From Monarcha castaneiventris obscurior (Eukaryota > Chordata > Aves > Passeriformes > Monarchidae): a DNA stretch of 64,000 nt. Positions 29,160-38,418 of this stretch are shown in pieces. The notes under the pieces were generated by a model that was given only the letters and a program-made list of their open reading frames with translations, was not told where the DNA came from and did not search any database. How positions within the stretch are numbered: position 1 is the stretch's first letter; the number at the start of each line of letters is the position of its first letter. Position numbers and translations under genes: made by a program. The stretch covers positions 5,778,001 to 5,842,000 of the forward strand of contig JAMPIT010000437.1 of the NCBI GenBank assembly GCA_026261815.1, given 5' to 3'.

Positions 29160-29480
29160 GTTGGACTTCTGATTCAGGAGGACTGGGGACAGTCTGGAAA
29201 AAGGCCAGAAGAGGTGAGGGAGGGCAGTTGGAGATTTCAGGAGCAGTAGTTCTTAGGAAATGGATAAAAAACCTGAGGAAATTTGATTTTAAAACAAGGT
29301 AAGTTGTGGGAAGGCCATAGGAGCAATCCTTAAGTACGTAAAAAAAAAAATATGCAGAGAGAAAAAGATCGGTCTGTTCTCAGCATGGGTGGAGGAAAGG
29401 AGGAAAGTGTGCAGTGTGAGTCTAAATACAGCAAGGTGATTATTTAGGATGGACAAGAGGTTTATATCTTTGGAAAAGGG
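29160..29480 (+). mobile_element. Old CR1-type LINE fragment (3' region of ORF2)
   Basis: The sequence follows the familiar but degraded nucleotide pattern near the 3' end of CR1/L3-class LINE ORF2: an AGTCTGGAAAAAGGCCAGAAG-like segment, then CCTTAAGTACGTAAAA, then GTTCTCAGCATGGGTGGAGG, then a TACAGCAAGG / TTTAGGATGGACA segment, in the expected order on the + strand. Stops and indels destroy any reading frame, and the 3' terminal 8-mer repeats are absent. The family call rests on remembered consensus patterns, not an alignment. The boundaries are approximate. Confidence 0.5.
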
Positions 29481-30102
29481 CAGGAAAACAAATGCCTGGT
29501 GTGGCAGTGGGGTGAGCTGAGCCTGCCTCGAACCGAATTATCTCCTGTGGCCTCTTCCCAAGCCTGTCTTTATAAGGTTTTATGCTTGCTCCTTTGGAGA
29601 GAGCTTTTAGTTTATCCACAAGCAGTTGGAATTGTGGTACAGTGTAAATAACTTCAGGACAGTGTTTTGGTTATCAGTGCTGATTTCCTCAGTTGTATTT
29701 TAGAACTGAAGGGTCACTTGGAAGCTGTCAGTGTTTTCAGATAAAAACAAAGGCATCTGAAACACAGTTCAGCTGGTGAGATGGAGATTATCAGAACTAA
29801 GCCATGTGATGTGGCATTTGTGATAACACTTTTCTTACATAAGCATGTGGAGATAGTATTTTATCCTTTCTCCCCCTTTTTTCTTATTCTTCTAATCTGC
29901 AGTTTTCATTTTAACAAATACACTCTACTGAACTTTTAAATATTTTTGTAAAATATCCAAGCTGACATATCAGCTAGGAATCTTTGCAATTCTATTGGAA
30001 TTGCACTGGTAAATTAACACATACTGATAGGAAAATGAGGCTGGTAACAGGAAGGTTACATGGCATCATCTTGTGGCTGTCTTAGGTTTTCCTGTATATG
30101 AG

Positions 30103-30136
30103 GTTAACTTCCTGAAATTGTTAACTTCCTGACATT
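30103..30136. repeat. 17-bp tandem duplication
   Basis: GTTAACTTCCTGAAATT at 30103-30119 is followed immediately by a copy with one mismatch at 30120-30136. This indicates a recent local duplication in the intron. Confidence 0.85.
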
Positions 30137-30269
30137 CATGAAAGAAATTGAAGTTTTTTGCATTCTTTTTAAATGCTAAAAACTACACCTTTATTTGGGG
30201 ATTTATCTAATCTAAAGGAATCCTCCATCTTTAAATACTGGGTGGCTTTTCTAAGCATTGCTAGGTTGC

Positions 30270-30318
30270 TGTGGTTTTGGTTTAGTTTGTTTTTTGGGTT
30301 TCGTTTTTATTTGGGTTA
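30270..30318. repeat. G/T-skewed low-complexity tract
   Basis: GGTTTTGGTTTAG and TTTTTTGGGTTT words. It has the same composition as the tracts at 13.9, 31.7, 52.8 and 61.9 kb. Confidence 0.6.
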
Positions 30319-30510
30319 GCATGCCCTCTTGATTCCTCATTGTCCTTTGAGGACCGGGGTATTATTTAAAAGTTAAATCATACAGTTCCAATAAAGATGT
30401 CTAGTGCCATCAGAATGACACATTCAGTGTAATTGCTTTAGAGTTCACAGTGTGATCTAATGATTGGCAAATGAAAGGAATAAAATACTGCCAGTTGAGC
30501 AGTATTGAGA

Positions 30511-30602
30511 TTTTTTTTTTTTTTTTGATCAGCAGATTTCCTGTATGAAAAGCAAGGTTTCAAGGGGGTTTTTTTGATCAATAGGTTTTCTGTATAGAAA
30601 AA
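30511..30602. repeat. Poly(T) plus diverged ~49-bp tandem duplication
   Basis: After a run of 16 T (30511-30526), a unit at 30520-30553 (T-run, GATCAGCAGATTTCCTGTAT, then GAAAAGC) is repeated in diverged form at 30569-30602 (T-run, GATCAATAGGTTTTCTGTAT, then AGAAAAAG). The period is about 49 bp. The divergence makes it older than the other short tandem copies nearby. Confidence 0.75.
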
Positions 30603-31733
30603 GAACCATCCACTGCTATTCACATCCACACAGAAATGGTCTCTTGCTGGAAGTAAACCTAATTGTCTCCGACAGTAAAAGGAACCACTTGGACTTGATT
30701 ATGCAGCTGGTCACATTTTATTGAGACACTGACATATTCCCCGTGGTCTGGGAAGAAAAGAAGATTGTATCATTGTGAAGTTTTGCTGGGTCAGTGCTCT
30801 GCCAGTGAATGCAGGGTTATATGCAAACAGTTTCAAGGTGAGGGATTGTCTTTTCCCCGTCCTCCTTCGGCTGTGGCTCGACATCGCCCTCGGCATCGTA
30901 ACCTGCTGGAAAATGCAGGGCACAGCTGCTCGGAGCTGCTGCTTCTCTTGCACTAGGAGAAAACACAGTAAAACCCTTCGTTAAATAATTACATCTACAA
31001 GCTTTGAATAAAATTATAGTCCCTTTGCTGTGTTTAAACCAGAGGCTAAGATATCCTTGTATGTCCAAAATAAAGGTTTAGGTTAGGTCATCCAGGTTAT
31101 TTAAAATGCTGTAGATGGAATTGTGCAAAGATACAGTTTGTGAAGTTATGCACATACACAATCCTGTATACCATAGAGGAAAACCTGTCTCTTGTGACTG
31201 AGATTTAGGAACGAAGAAAGTTAGTAAGAAAACTGGAGTTGTGGGCATATTATGTGAAAGAAAACAACATAATTTTGAGAGATCATCTTTCAAACAAGAG
31301 CTCCTTTAATAATAATAACAAAAGAGGTTTCCTGTGTGGATATCTTCATTGCGTATATATTTTGAGAGAACTTTTTTTACCAACAGCTCATCTGTTGAAA
31401 GCAATTTATTGTAATAAATAGAATAAATTTATGAGGAGTAGATCAGTCCAGATTGTGGTAAGTATTAGAAGTTTTGTGTTAAGGAGGAGCAAGGTTTCCT
31501 TGCTTTGCTAAAAGGAAAGTGTTTCACTCTTGTAACGAAAGGGAACTGTGGAACATGGCAGTGACTTCTTTAGAGCTGAAGTACACAATGTAAACATTAT
31601 TTTCTCTCTCTTTCTGTGGAATTAAGTCTTAGGATCTTTGAAATAGTCCATTTGAGGGACTGGAGCTTTCATTATTTATATTAAGGGTTCTGTGGTTCAT
31701 TGACTATTTTTAAAATAGATAGTGATAACCATC

Positions 31734-31819
31734 TGGTTTTGGGGTTTTTTTGAGGTGTTTGTTTCTTTGGTTTTGGGGTTTGCTTTGGTTTGGGTTTTTT
31801 TTTTTGTTTGTTTGTTTTA
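31734..31819. repeat. Long G/T tract, also the pyrimidine-like tract of a strong acceptor
   Basis: About 85 nt of nearly pure G and T with GGGG runs, ending in TTTTTTTTTTTGTTTGTTTGTTTT. The T-rich end directly precedes the acceptor-like CAG at 31829-31831, so here the low-complexity tract may also supply a splice signal. Confidence 0.7.
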
Positions 31820-31831
31820 ACATGCTTCCAG

Positions 31832-32115
31832 AATGAGCGGAGAGAAATGCTAAATGACATTCTCATCCATCTCTGCACTGTCTCTGTCACTGCCTACCTG
31901 CCCCCCTTGAGTGATTTGCTTATCTCGTGTTGGCCCTCTGATGTTCTGAAGTATTTGGAAGATTTGGATGCTGGCTAGATGTCACATAACTGACATCCAC
32001 ATCTCTTAGAAAGCTTTGGAAAGCTCACCTATGGCCAGTTCATGACTTTGCAATGTTTAGTGTAGAGGAGCAACGAATTGCTTGTTTTCCAATAAACTGT
32101 GGAATCAGGGAGTGA
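31832..32115 (+). other. Terminal-exon-like segment (acceptor, open frame, AATAAA)
   Basis: A T-rich tract and CAG (ending 31831) precede an open frame that starts AAT GAG CGG, reads NERREMLNDILIHL and continues to a TAG at 31976-31978. About 112 nt later comes AATAAA (32091-32096), followed by a G/T-containing stretch. The order acceptor, frame, stop, poly(A) signal is that of a 3' terminal exon. However, the NAALADL2 exon before exon A must end in phase 2; spliced from it, this segment would read AMSGEKC and stop. So it could be an alternative terminal exon encoding a short tail, a non-coding RNA exon, or coincidence. The 3' end is a guess from the signal. Confidence 0.25.
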
Positions 32116-32868
32116 GAGAATCAGTCATTTTTCAATGCCTTCCACCATCTGCCTTGAATGCAAGTTTGGCTTGCATCATGATGTTGGAAAGTCAGATTTG
32201 AACTATCCCCATGAGTTTTATTTAAAAAATATTAAAGGCATTTGACTGATGTGGTGGGTAGGAGCAATAAGCTTGGCAGTCCTGTAGTGAAAAAACATAA
32301 ATGCACAAAATAGCTAAGCTTGGGAGCCAGCAGGGGCTGAGATCTGGGAGTGTTCTTCAATCCCATGGCAAAGAATTTCTCAGGAAAATGAGACGTTTGC
32401 CCTGGAGCAGTTCTGCATGAATTTATACTATGATAGGGAAAGATACATATGGTCAGGTACCCCTGTGAAAGTCTAATACCCAGGTGGACTTAAACACAGT
32501 GCAAAAATACTATAAAGTTTTGTTTGAAAGTATTTCTCTGTTTTCTCATAGTATGACTTTCTAAAGAGATAGCTTAAATCAGGTTTTATTGGAAATACCC
32601 AAAAGCCGCAGTACACATAATGTTTTAAAAAAAAATAAAATTCCAGAATGTTTTTTTTGCTAGAGAACTGCACAACCAGATCTGGAGGCAGCGTTTTGTT
32701 TTCTGATGTTCCGTATTTTTTATGATTTCATGAATTGAGTTAATTCTGTGAGAAATAAAAGCTGCCATAAATCATACTCCTTTTTGTTAAAAGCATGAAT
32801 CAATCTTCTTTATGTTAAAGCATGTTAAAATACATACTGTAGGCCCTATGTAAAATTTGTGGTGCTCT

Positions 32869-32908
32869 GTATATATGCATATAAATGTGTATATATATAT
32901 ATATATGC
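32869..32908. repeat. (TA)n microsatellite
   Basis: Interrupted alternating T/A sequence with a pure TA run at 32889-32906. Likely polymorphic. Confidence 0.85.
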
Positions 32909-32971
32909 AGCTCTGTAAATATTTCCTTAGATATCAAAAGCATTAAGTTGTCACCCAAGAATGAGCAGGGG

Positions 32972-33009
32972 TATTATTATTATTATTATTATTGTTATTA
33001 TTATTATTA
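32972..33009. repeat. (TAT)n trinucleotide microsatellite
   Basis: About thirteen TAT/ATT units with a single G interruption. A plain trinucleotide repeat in the intron. Confidence 0.9.
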
Positions 33010-33546
33010 CTAGAAATGTGCCCAGAGTGTCCAGAATGTATGAAGACTGATGGTAGATGTGACAGAGAACATTTTGTGGATCAGCTTTCTCCAGCAGATG
33101 CTGGTGACCTTGCAATGTAACCTGAAGAGCCTGAGGTGCTTCAAGATCCTGCAGGCAACTGTTGGCACCATGAGCATGTTTCTCTCACCTCCTGATAAAT
33201 ATTTATCCTCCCATGGACCTGAATTTATTTATTTATATATTTTGGGAGCAGCAAATTTGTGGCCATCAGTTCAGACCGTGGGAAATCCAACCGGGCAGGT
33301 TGGAGACCAGCCCAGTGGAGTGCCCTAATTAACAGGAACATGTAATTAAAATTTAAGCAGATGTGGCTTGGGCAGGTGGTATTTCCTGAGCGTTTCCTCT
33401 GTGCACACACTGTGTGTGATGGACACAAATAACTCCTCTTTCTGCAAGTGTGGGAAGTGCTGGTGCATCTGCCGAGCAGTTGGTGTGTGCGGGTGCCACA
33501 GCTCGGCTCTTAATGGACTGAAACGAGCTCTGAAATCCTCAACATA

Positions 33547-33594
33547 TGAAAACATCTTTAAAACTCAGCCTGAAAACATCTTTAAAACTCAGCA
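33547..33594. repeat. 24-bp tandem duplication
   Basis: A 24-bp unit (key core AAACATCTTTAAAACTCAGC) at 33547-33570 is followed head-to-tail by a copy at 33571-33594, identical except for the last base. The near identity indicates a recent duplication. Confidence 0.9.
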
Positions 33595-36500
33595 TGGGCA
33601 AAGTTTGAGGGTAAAAAAAAAAAAAGACATTTGCATGTTAAGTTATAAGTGTAATAACCCCAGGTGATGCATTTCTTGCATTCTTTTATGATTATCTGCT
33701 ACCAGCTACTGTTGGGAACATGGTGTTAGACAAGAGAACACTTTGATCTGAAGTAGCTTTACAAAATGTGAGCAGTCGTTGCAACTCACAGGATTTGAGA
33801 GCAGCTACTCAGCTGAAAAATCAACCCATAAAAATTCCACAATCGCATTTGTTGTTAGTTCTTATCTAAAATTACGGTATTTGCTTTATGAACAATTTCA
33901 GTGAACTGGAAGAAAATAGCGGACATTTGAAGTCGAAATATGGGAGTAAGGCACTTAGATGTCTAACTCTGCAAAACTGGAATTCAGATTATTTTTTTTT
34001 TTTTAGTAGGCCAGGGATTGTAGGCCATTTCCCCATGCTCATGGCAGTACAGATGGTAAATCTGAAAAGAAAAAAACCCGCCAAACCAACCAAACTGGAA
34101 GTTTTACGTATTTGAAGGGAATTTCTGTCCCGGTAGATTTTTCAGATTGAATCTGTAGAATCCTTCTGCAATTCTAGATTTTTTTCATGAGGTTTTATAG
34201 CAATTTAATAGGATTATCTGAGAAGTAATTGTGTGATACAGTTAAATTATTCCATCTCTTGGTTGTTAGAGTGACCGATTGTAATTTTTAACTATCTGTT
34301 GAGTGGTGTTTCAGTGTCCCAGCTGGCTTATTTGCAATACCTTGTTCTCTCCTCTGGCAAGCTGTGTCAAAAAGAGCTGTTGTAGCAAATGACTTTCCAT
34401 TAAGGCATGGCAGGTCTGTGTTCCCCATGGTTACCAAATTGAAAATGAAATTTGTATATTTTGTGTGTGTGTTCATTTATCTTTTATAATCGTGGCCTTT
34501 TGAAGCTGCAGAGGCTGCAGAACCCCTGGCTTTATTACAGGTATATCTTCAACATATTAAAAATTTTTTTTTAGGTTTAAGACTTTGAATCTTCAACAGC
34601 GGTGGTCTTTTCATCCTAACAAACTGGGAAATCTTTAACTTATTCAAGGGTGTACTTTCTGGGTTTTAAGTGCAATTTTATCTGGATTTTTTGAGTTCAG
34701 GAACTGAGCATTTTGAGATGGAGGAGAATGCTCAAGAAACGAGTTTATCTTCTGATGTACATTAGTTCAGTACTGATCTGTATTAGAAAGTAAAGGTTAG
34801 GAATTTGTGGGAATCTCTGAGAGCATCCTATAAAGGCACATGAGTGTCATTGTTATATTTATTAGTGTTGATTTTGATTTGAGACCAAATCTTCAGTTTG
34901 TGGTTGTTCCTCTTCAGTGGATTATGTAGATTTACAGCAACTGAGAAGTGCCATTAACTTTGTGGTTATTCCCATTGAATGAACTTGGAAAAGTACCTGA
35001 ATAAAGTATCTTTTTAATGTGAACAAGAGAGTCAAAAATTTGGCTGAAGTTATCAGAGGCAGTGCTGTAAGTGGAAGTTGGCAGTTGCACTGGTGTTGAT
35101 TCCTTCTGAGCATGCAGCTGCTTGGGGAACTGAGAAACATCCTCATCCCGAGGGGCTGCTCCTCTCCACTGCTGAAATCCCACTGCTGTGAGTCTCTGAG
35201 CCCAGCAAGTGTTAGAAAGCAAATAATTTGAGCATTTGTAAAGAAGGACTACGAAATGCATGTGAAGTGTTGTGATTCTTCCAGGCTGAACTGCCAAAAT
35301 TTTCACTTTCCTGAATTTGGCTGGGTTTAGGAAATACTGGTTTTGCATATTGTACTTGTTACACAATTAGTATGTGAAAAAGTAATGAGTTAAATTATCT
35401 CTGACTTTAAGTTCATGCAGTCAGCATAGAAGGCAAATGCAAGTCAGCACTGGAAAAAAAAATCTTTCTGGTGGTGTTCATAAGATTTATCAAAGTAGTC
35501 TAATATGTGCTGATTTATTGTAAAATAATGTGTGCTTGTAATTTGCAATTTGATTTTAACATGCTATAAAGACATTATGGAGTAAATAGTGAGTGTGATC
35601 ATTTCTGTAACTTAATCAGATATGTTGTCACAAAAGTTCCAAAGACATGTTGATTTAATTATGAAGTGGAAAGTAACTTCTATTGGTAAGGGAGCAATTT
35701 GCTTATTGTATCCTCCTCTTCTAATGCTTAATTCCTTTTATTGTGACTGAATACTTCTGGTTGCAGTGTGCCATAACCCTGTTGGCCTGGGATAAGTTTC
35801 TTTAATTATTCATTGTATTAATGTTTCTATCACCTGAGGGAAATGCAGATACTCTGCTAATGATTGTGTTAATCAAACAACTTTTTGTATTTCTGCACTG
35901 CCCAAGTTTATGTCATTACATTAGCAGGCACAGGAGATGAAATTGGAAACTTGTAATATACTGCAGATTGGATTAAGTCATCTGTGTAGTGTAGACTGCT
36001 TGAAGACTTATTTTAGATAATTTAAAAACATTAAATCTGCAAGACAGTTATTGTTGCTGACAGGTTCCCTGAAGTCCCAACGTAAGGCCAGTGTTGTTGT
36101 GAAGATTTTGAACTTTCTGTGTGAACAGCCTCTCTGGAGCAATGCAGCCTGGGATACAACATATTGCTTTGAACAAATACATTTTTTTAAAAAATACATG
36201 TTTCTTTATACAAGATATTTTAAAAAACCTTGGCATGTTTAAATAATCATTCTGTGATTATGTAATGTGATGATGAGCATTAGACAATTGAATATAGTAT
36301 ATAATTTTTGAGCCATTTCTAGGTGTAATGGGTGTTACAACTTTGCTTTCTGCCCCTTTTAAGGCCTTGATGTTATCTAGGCAGTAAATGTTCATTTTTC
36401 AAATGTCCAACCACAAGATGGGTGGAGAAGGGAGTCCTTGTCCTTGTGCTTGACTTCCATCATGAGCTTTGCTTGCTGGTGCTCTCCCTGAGGTCAGTGC

Positions 36501-36677
36501 AGACCCTTCTGGAAGTAGTGCCAGTGCCTTTAGCCAGGAGCTTCCCACCTGCAACACTGCAGCTGGGCCAGGATATTGCAGGGGTACCTGGAAAGTACCT
36601 GGTGGGATTCTCAAATACCTACTGCTTGCTTAAAAAGACTATACATTATTCAACCATTTATTGTTGATGTGTGCAAG

Positions 36678-36721
36678 ACAGGCAGGGTATTTTTTGAAGA
36701 CAGCCAGGGTATTTTTTGAAG
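36678..36721. repeat. 22-bp tandem duplication
   Basis: The unit ACAGGCAGGGTATTTTTTGA plus AG at 36678-36699 is repeated at 36700-36721 with one substitution (G to C). Confidence 0.9.
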
Positions 36722-37661
36722 TTCTGTTGAGGACCTTAAAGCAGTTAAGTTTAATGGCCTTTTTGTGAAGAGAATGTTGTGGACAAGAGTTGCAGGCAGT
36801 ATCAGTATCTCTGTGCTTGGAAATCAATACCTCTGTGATACTTAATCTTCTTTCTCAGTCCTGAGAGCTTTGTAGACACAAAAAACCACAAACCACCAAC
36901 TTGATAGAATTCTGCAAATATTCCATAAGCTTTTGTGCTGCAAAGTGCTTTTTATTTGAGTAACAATCTGTTTTATTTCTGTCCTGCTTTGCTTACATGA
37001 CTGCTTGCCTGCATAAGTAGGGAGAGCCTTCAGTTCCTTCAGCAAGCCCATCCTCTAAAGTTATCATGGAAATAGTTTCAGCATCTCAAATCCTTTGGTA
37101 TGTGCTGGGGAGGAGGGTGGTCCTTCGCTGCCTTCATCCTGTGGCCCCTCTAGCAGCCAGTGTTGGACAGTGATGCAAACCCAGTGATAAAAACCCAGGC
37201 CAACCTGTCTGAGTTCTCACTGACCCATCAGTGGATCCTCGCAAAATAATTCCCGTGTTTGCCTGGTATGCTGGCCAAGCTGGTGGCTCAGGTAACCCTT
37301 CAGTGCAGGTAGGAAATGTGAGGAAGACATCCTGACAGCAAGCACATCATCTGGGGGAACAGTTCCATTCTGCTTAGTAAATTTGCTTTACTCGAATTTA
37401 AATTTGAATTTAAGCCAAACACGTAATTATAACTATGTAATTGTAACTAGTTTTCAGCATCATGCCCTCCCTGAAGTCCTTGAGCTGTTACTTCAGATTG
37501 GGTTCTTCATATTTAAAGATTGGTTAAAGTTACACTCTTTTAGAATAAACTCAATGAATGACAGATGTATGAATTTTGAAACAGTTACTGTGATAATTTC
37601 TGTAGGATTCTTTATTTCATTTCCTATACGTATATTTTTTTTTTCTTATTTTTATTTCCAG

Positions 37662-37688
37662 AAGGCAGTTGCCTTTGTCTCGTACTTG
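37662..37688 (+). other. NAALADL2: Candidate 27-nt micro-exon upstream of exon A
   Basis: A long T-rich tract (37635-37658) ending in CCAG precedes 27 nt that would read KAVAFVSYL in frame 0 and is followed by a strong donor (TTG then GTAAGAAA at 37689). It lies 164 bp before exon A. Because the NAALADL2 message must enter exon A after two bases of a codon, inclusion would be read one base later and would create TGA at the junction (TG from the segment, A from exon A). If used at all, it should therefore be a poison exon that truncates the protein. The splice signals are seen in the sequence; use is inference. Confidence 0.3.
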
Positions 37689-37810
37689 GTAAGAAAATAT
37701 TTGCAAAAAAATGAAAGTCATATGGGTTTTTTTGCATGTTTGAGGATAGATTTTTTATAAAGTCATGCACTGATGCATACTAAGGTACAAGAGTCTTGTT
37801 GGGAAATAAA

Positions 37811-37852
37811 CTAATCCTGTGTTTACTTGTGTGTTTTTGTTTTTTTTTCCAG
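37811..37852 (+). promoter_or_regulatory. NAALADL2: Branch point, pyrimidine tract and acceptor of exon A
   Basis: CTAAT at 37811-37815 matches the branch-site consensus, with the branch A at 37814, 39 nt before the exon. A T-rich tract (37827-37848) and CCAG follow. The AG at 37851-37852 is chosen because the second AG (37853-37854), two bases on, would shift the frame. Confidence 0.85.
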
Positions 37853-38123
37853 AGATTTGTTACAGTTCTCCAGAGAAGACGATGCAGACATTGCAATGAA
37901 AATCCTGGGTCAGTGGCGTTCCCAAGGCCTGGAAGATGTCCGGCTGGTAAATTACTCTGTTCTGCTTGACCTGCCAGGCCCTTCTTCAAACACAGTAACT
38001 CTGCAAAACAGCGGGGAATGCTTTTATCCAAGTGGACAAGAGTGCAGCAGAGACCCCAAAACACTTCACAGCCAAGACCTCCTGTACTCATACGCAGCTT
38101 ATTCTGCCAAAGGAACTCTTGAG
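37853..38123 (+). CDS. NAALADL2: NAALADL2 exon A (start of ectodomain)
   Basis: This exon encodes part of N-acetylated alpha-linked acidic dipeptidase-like 2, a type II membrane glycoprotein of the transferrin receptor / glutamate carboxypeptidase II family whose enzymatic activity is not established. The first base completes an Arg codon and 90 full codons follow, ending GTLE exactly at the donor (GAG then GTAACG). The diagnostic stretches are GLEDVRLVNYSVLLDLPGPS and QDLLYSYAAYSAKGTL, almost identical to mammalian NAALADL2 as I know it; the V-x-L-x-x-Y-x-V-L-L core also aligns with PSMA. An Asn-Tyr-Ser glycosylation sequon and two cysteines nine residues apart (GECFYPSGQEC) are present. In the human protein this is roughly residues 180-270, between the stalk and the PA domain. 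There are no stops or frameshifts. Confidence 0.95.
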
Positions 38124-38129
38124 GTAACG
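38124..38129 (+). promoter_or_regulatory. NAALADL2: Donor splice site of exon A
   Basis: GAG followed by GTAACG. It leaves the reading frame at a codon boundary (phase 0), which matches the phase-0 start of exon B. Confidence 0.9.
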
Positions 38130-38210
38130 TGACCATTTGTCTCTGTCACTTGTGGTGAAACAGAGTTAGGAAACATCAGCTTTTGTTGAACCTGACTGGA
38201 AAATTGCACA

Positions 38211-38290
38211 TTGAATCACAGAATTATTTAGGTAGGAAAAGACCTCTAAGATCATCAAATCCAACTGATAATATGGTTAAATGCCCAGCC
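38211..38290 (-). mobile_element. CR1 LINE 3' end
   Basis: Read on the + strand, the core AGGAAAAGACCTCTAAGATC followed by ATCAAATCCAAC is the complement of the highly conserved 3' end of avian CR1 elements. AATCACAG and AATTATTT at the left end are remnants of the terminal 8-bp repeats. The element therefore lies antisense to the gene, 5'-truncated to about 80 bp, which is typical of CR1. Its left end is only 87 bp past the donor of exon A. The match looks close, so it is one of the younger insertions here. Confidence 0.85.
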
Positions 38291-38393
38291 TTAAAATAAG
38301 CATATTTATAGGACTTATGATGTGGCCAATCTTAATTAACCTTACAATCTTATGTACATGAATAGTTCATGGGAGAAATATATAGATAGACAC

Positions 38394-38418
38394 ATATATA
38401 TATATATGTGTGTGTGTG
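38394..38418. repeat. (TA)n(TG)n compound microsatellite
   Basis: An alternating TA run passing into TG repeats, about 100 bp beyond the CR1 tail. Likely polymorphic. Confidence 0.85.

Larger units (their letters stand above)
1..37852 (+). other. NAALADL2: NAALADL2 intron upstream of exon A (5' end outside window)
   Basis: This is AT-rich, CpG-poor, non-coding sequence ending in a canonical acceptor at exon A. It is assigned to the NAALADL2 intron because the next real exon downstream on the + strand enters in phase 2, so a coding exon must lie further upstream. I looked for the exon that encodes the membrane anchor and stalk and did not recognise it. Apart from the separately listed repeats and splice-like segments, the sequence is unremarkable. 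Locally GC-richer, still non-coding patches lie near 8770-9120, 19560-20040, 20820-21010 and 21240-21660. The open frames in this interval are short, overlap in several frames and show no family motif. No promoter or CpG island is visible. Confidence 0.8.

Noticed and set aside
37383..37760. A 125-codon open frame just upstream of exon A
   Set aside because: It runs through the T-rich tract (poly-Phe translation), with no family similarity. Only its 27-nt splice-flanked part is kept as a candidate.
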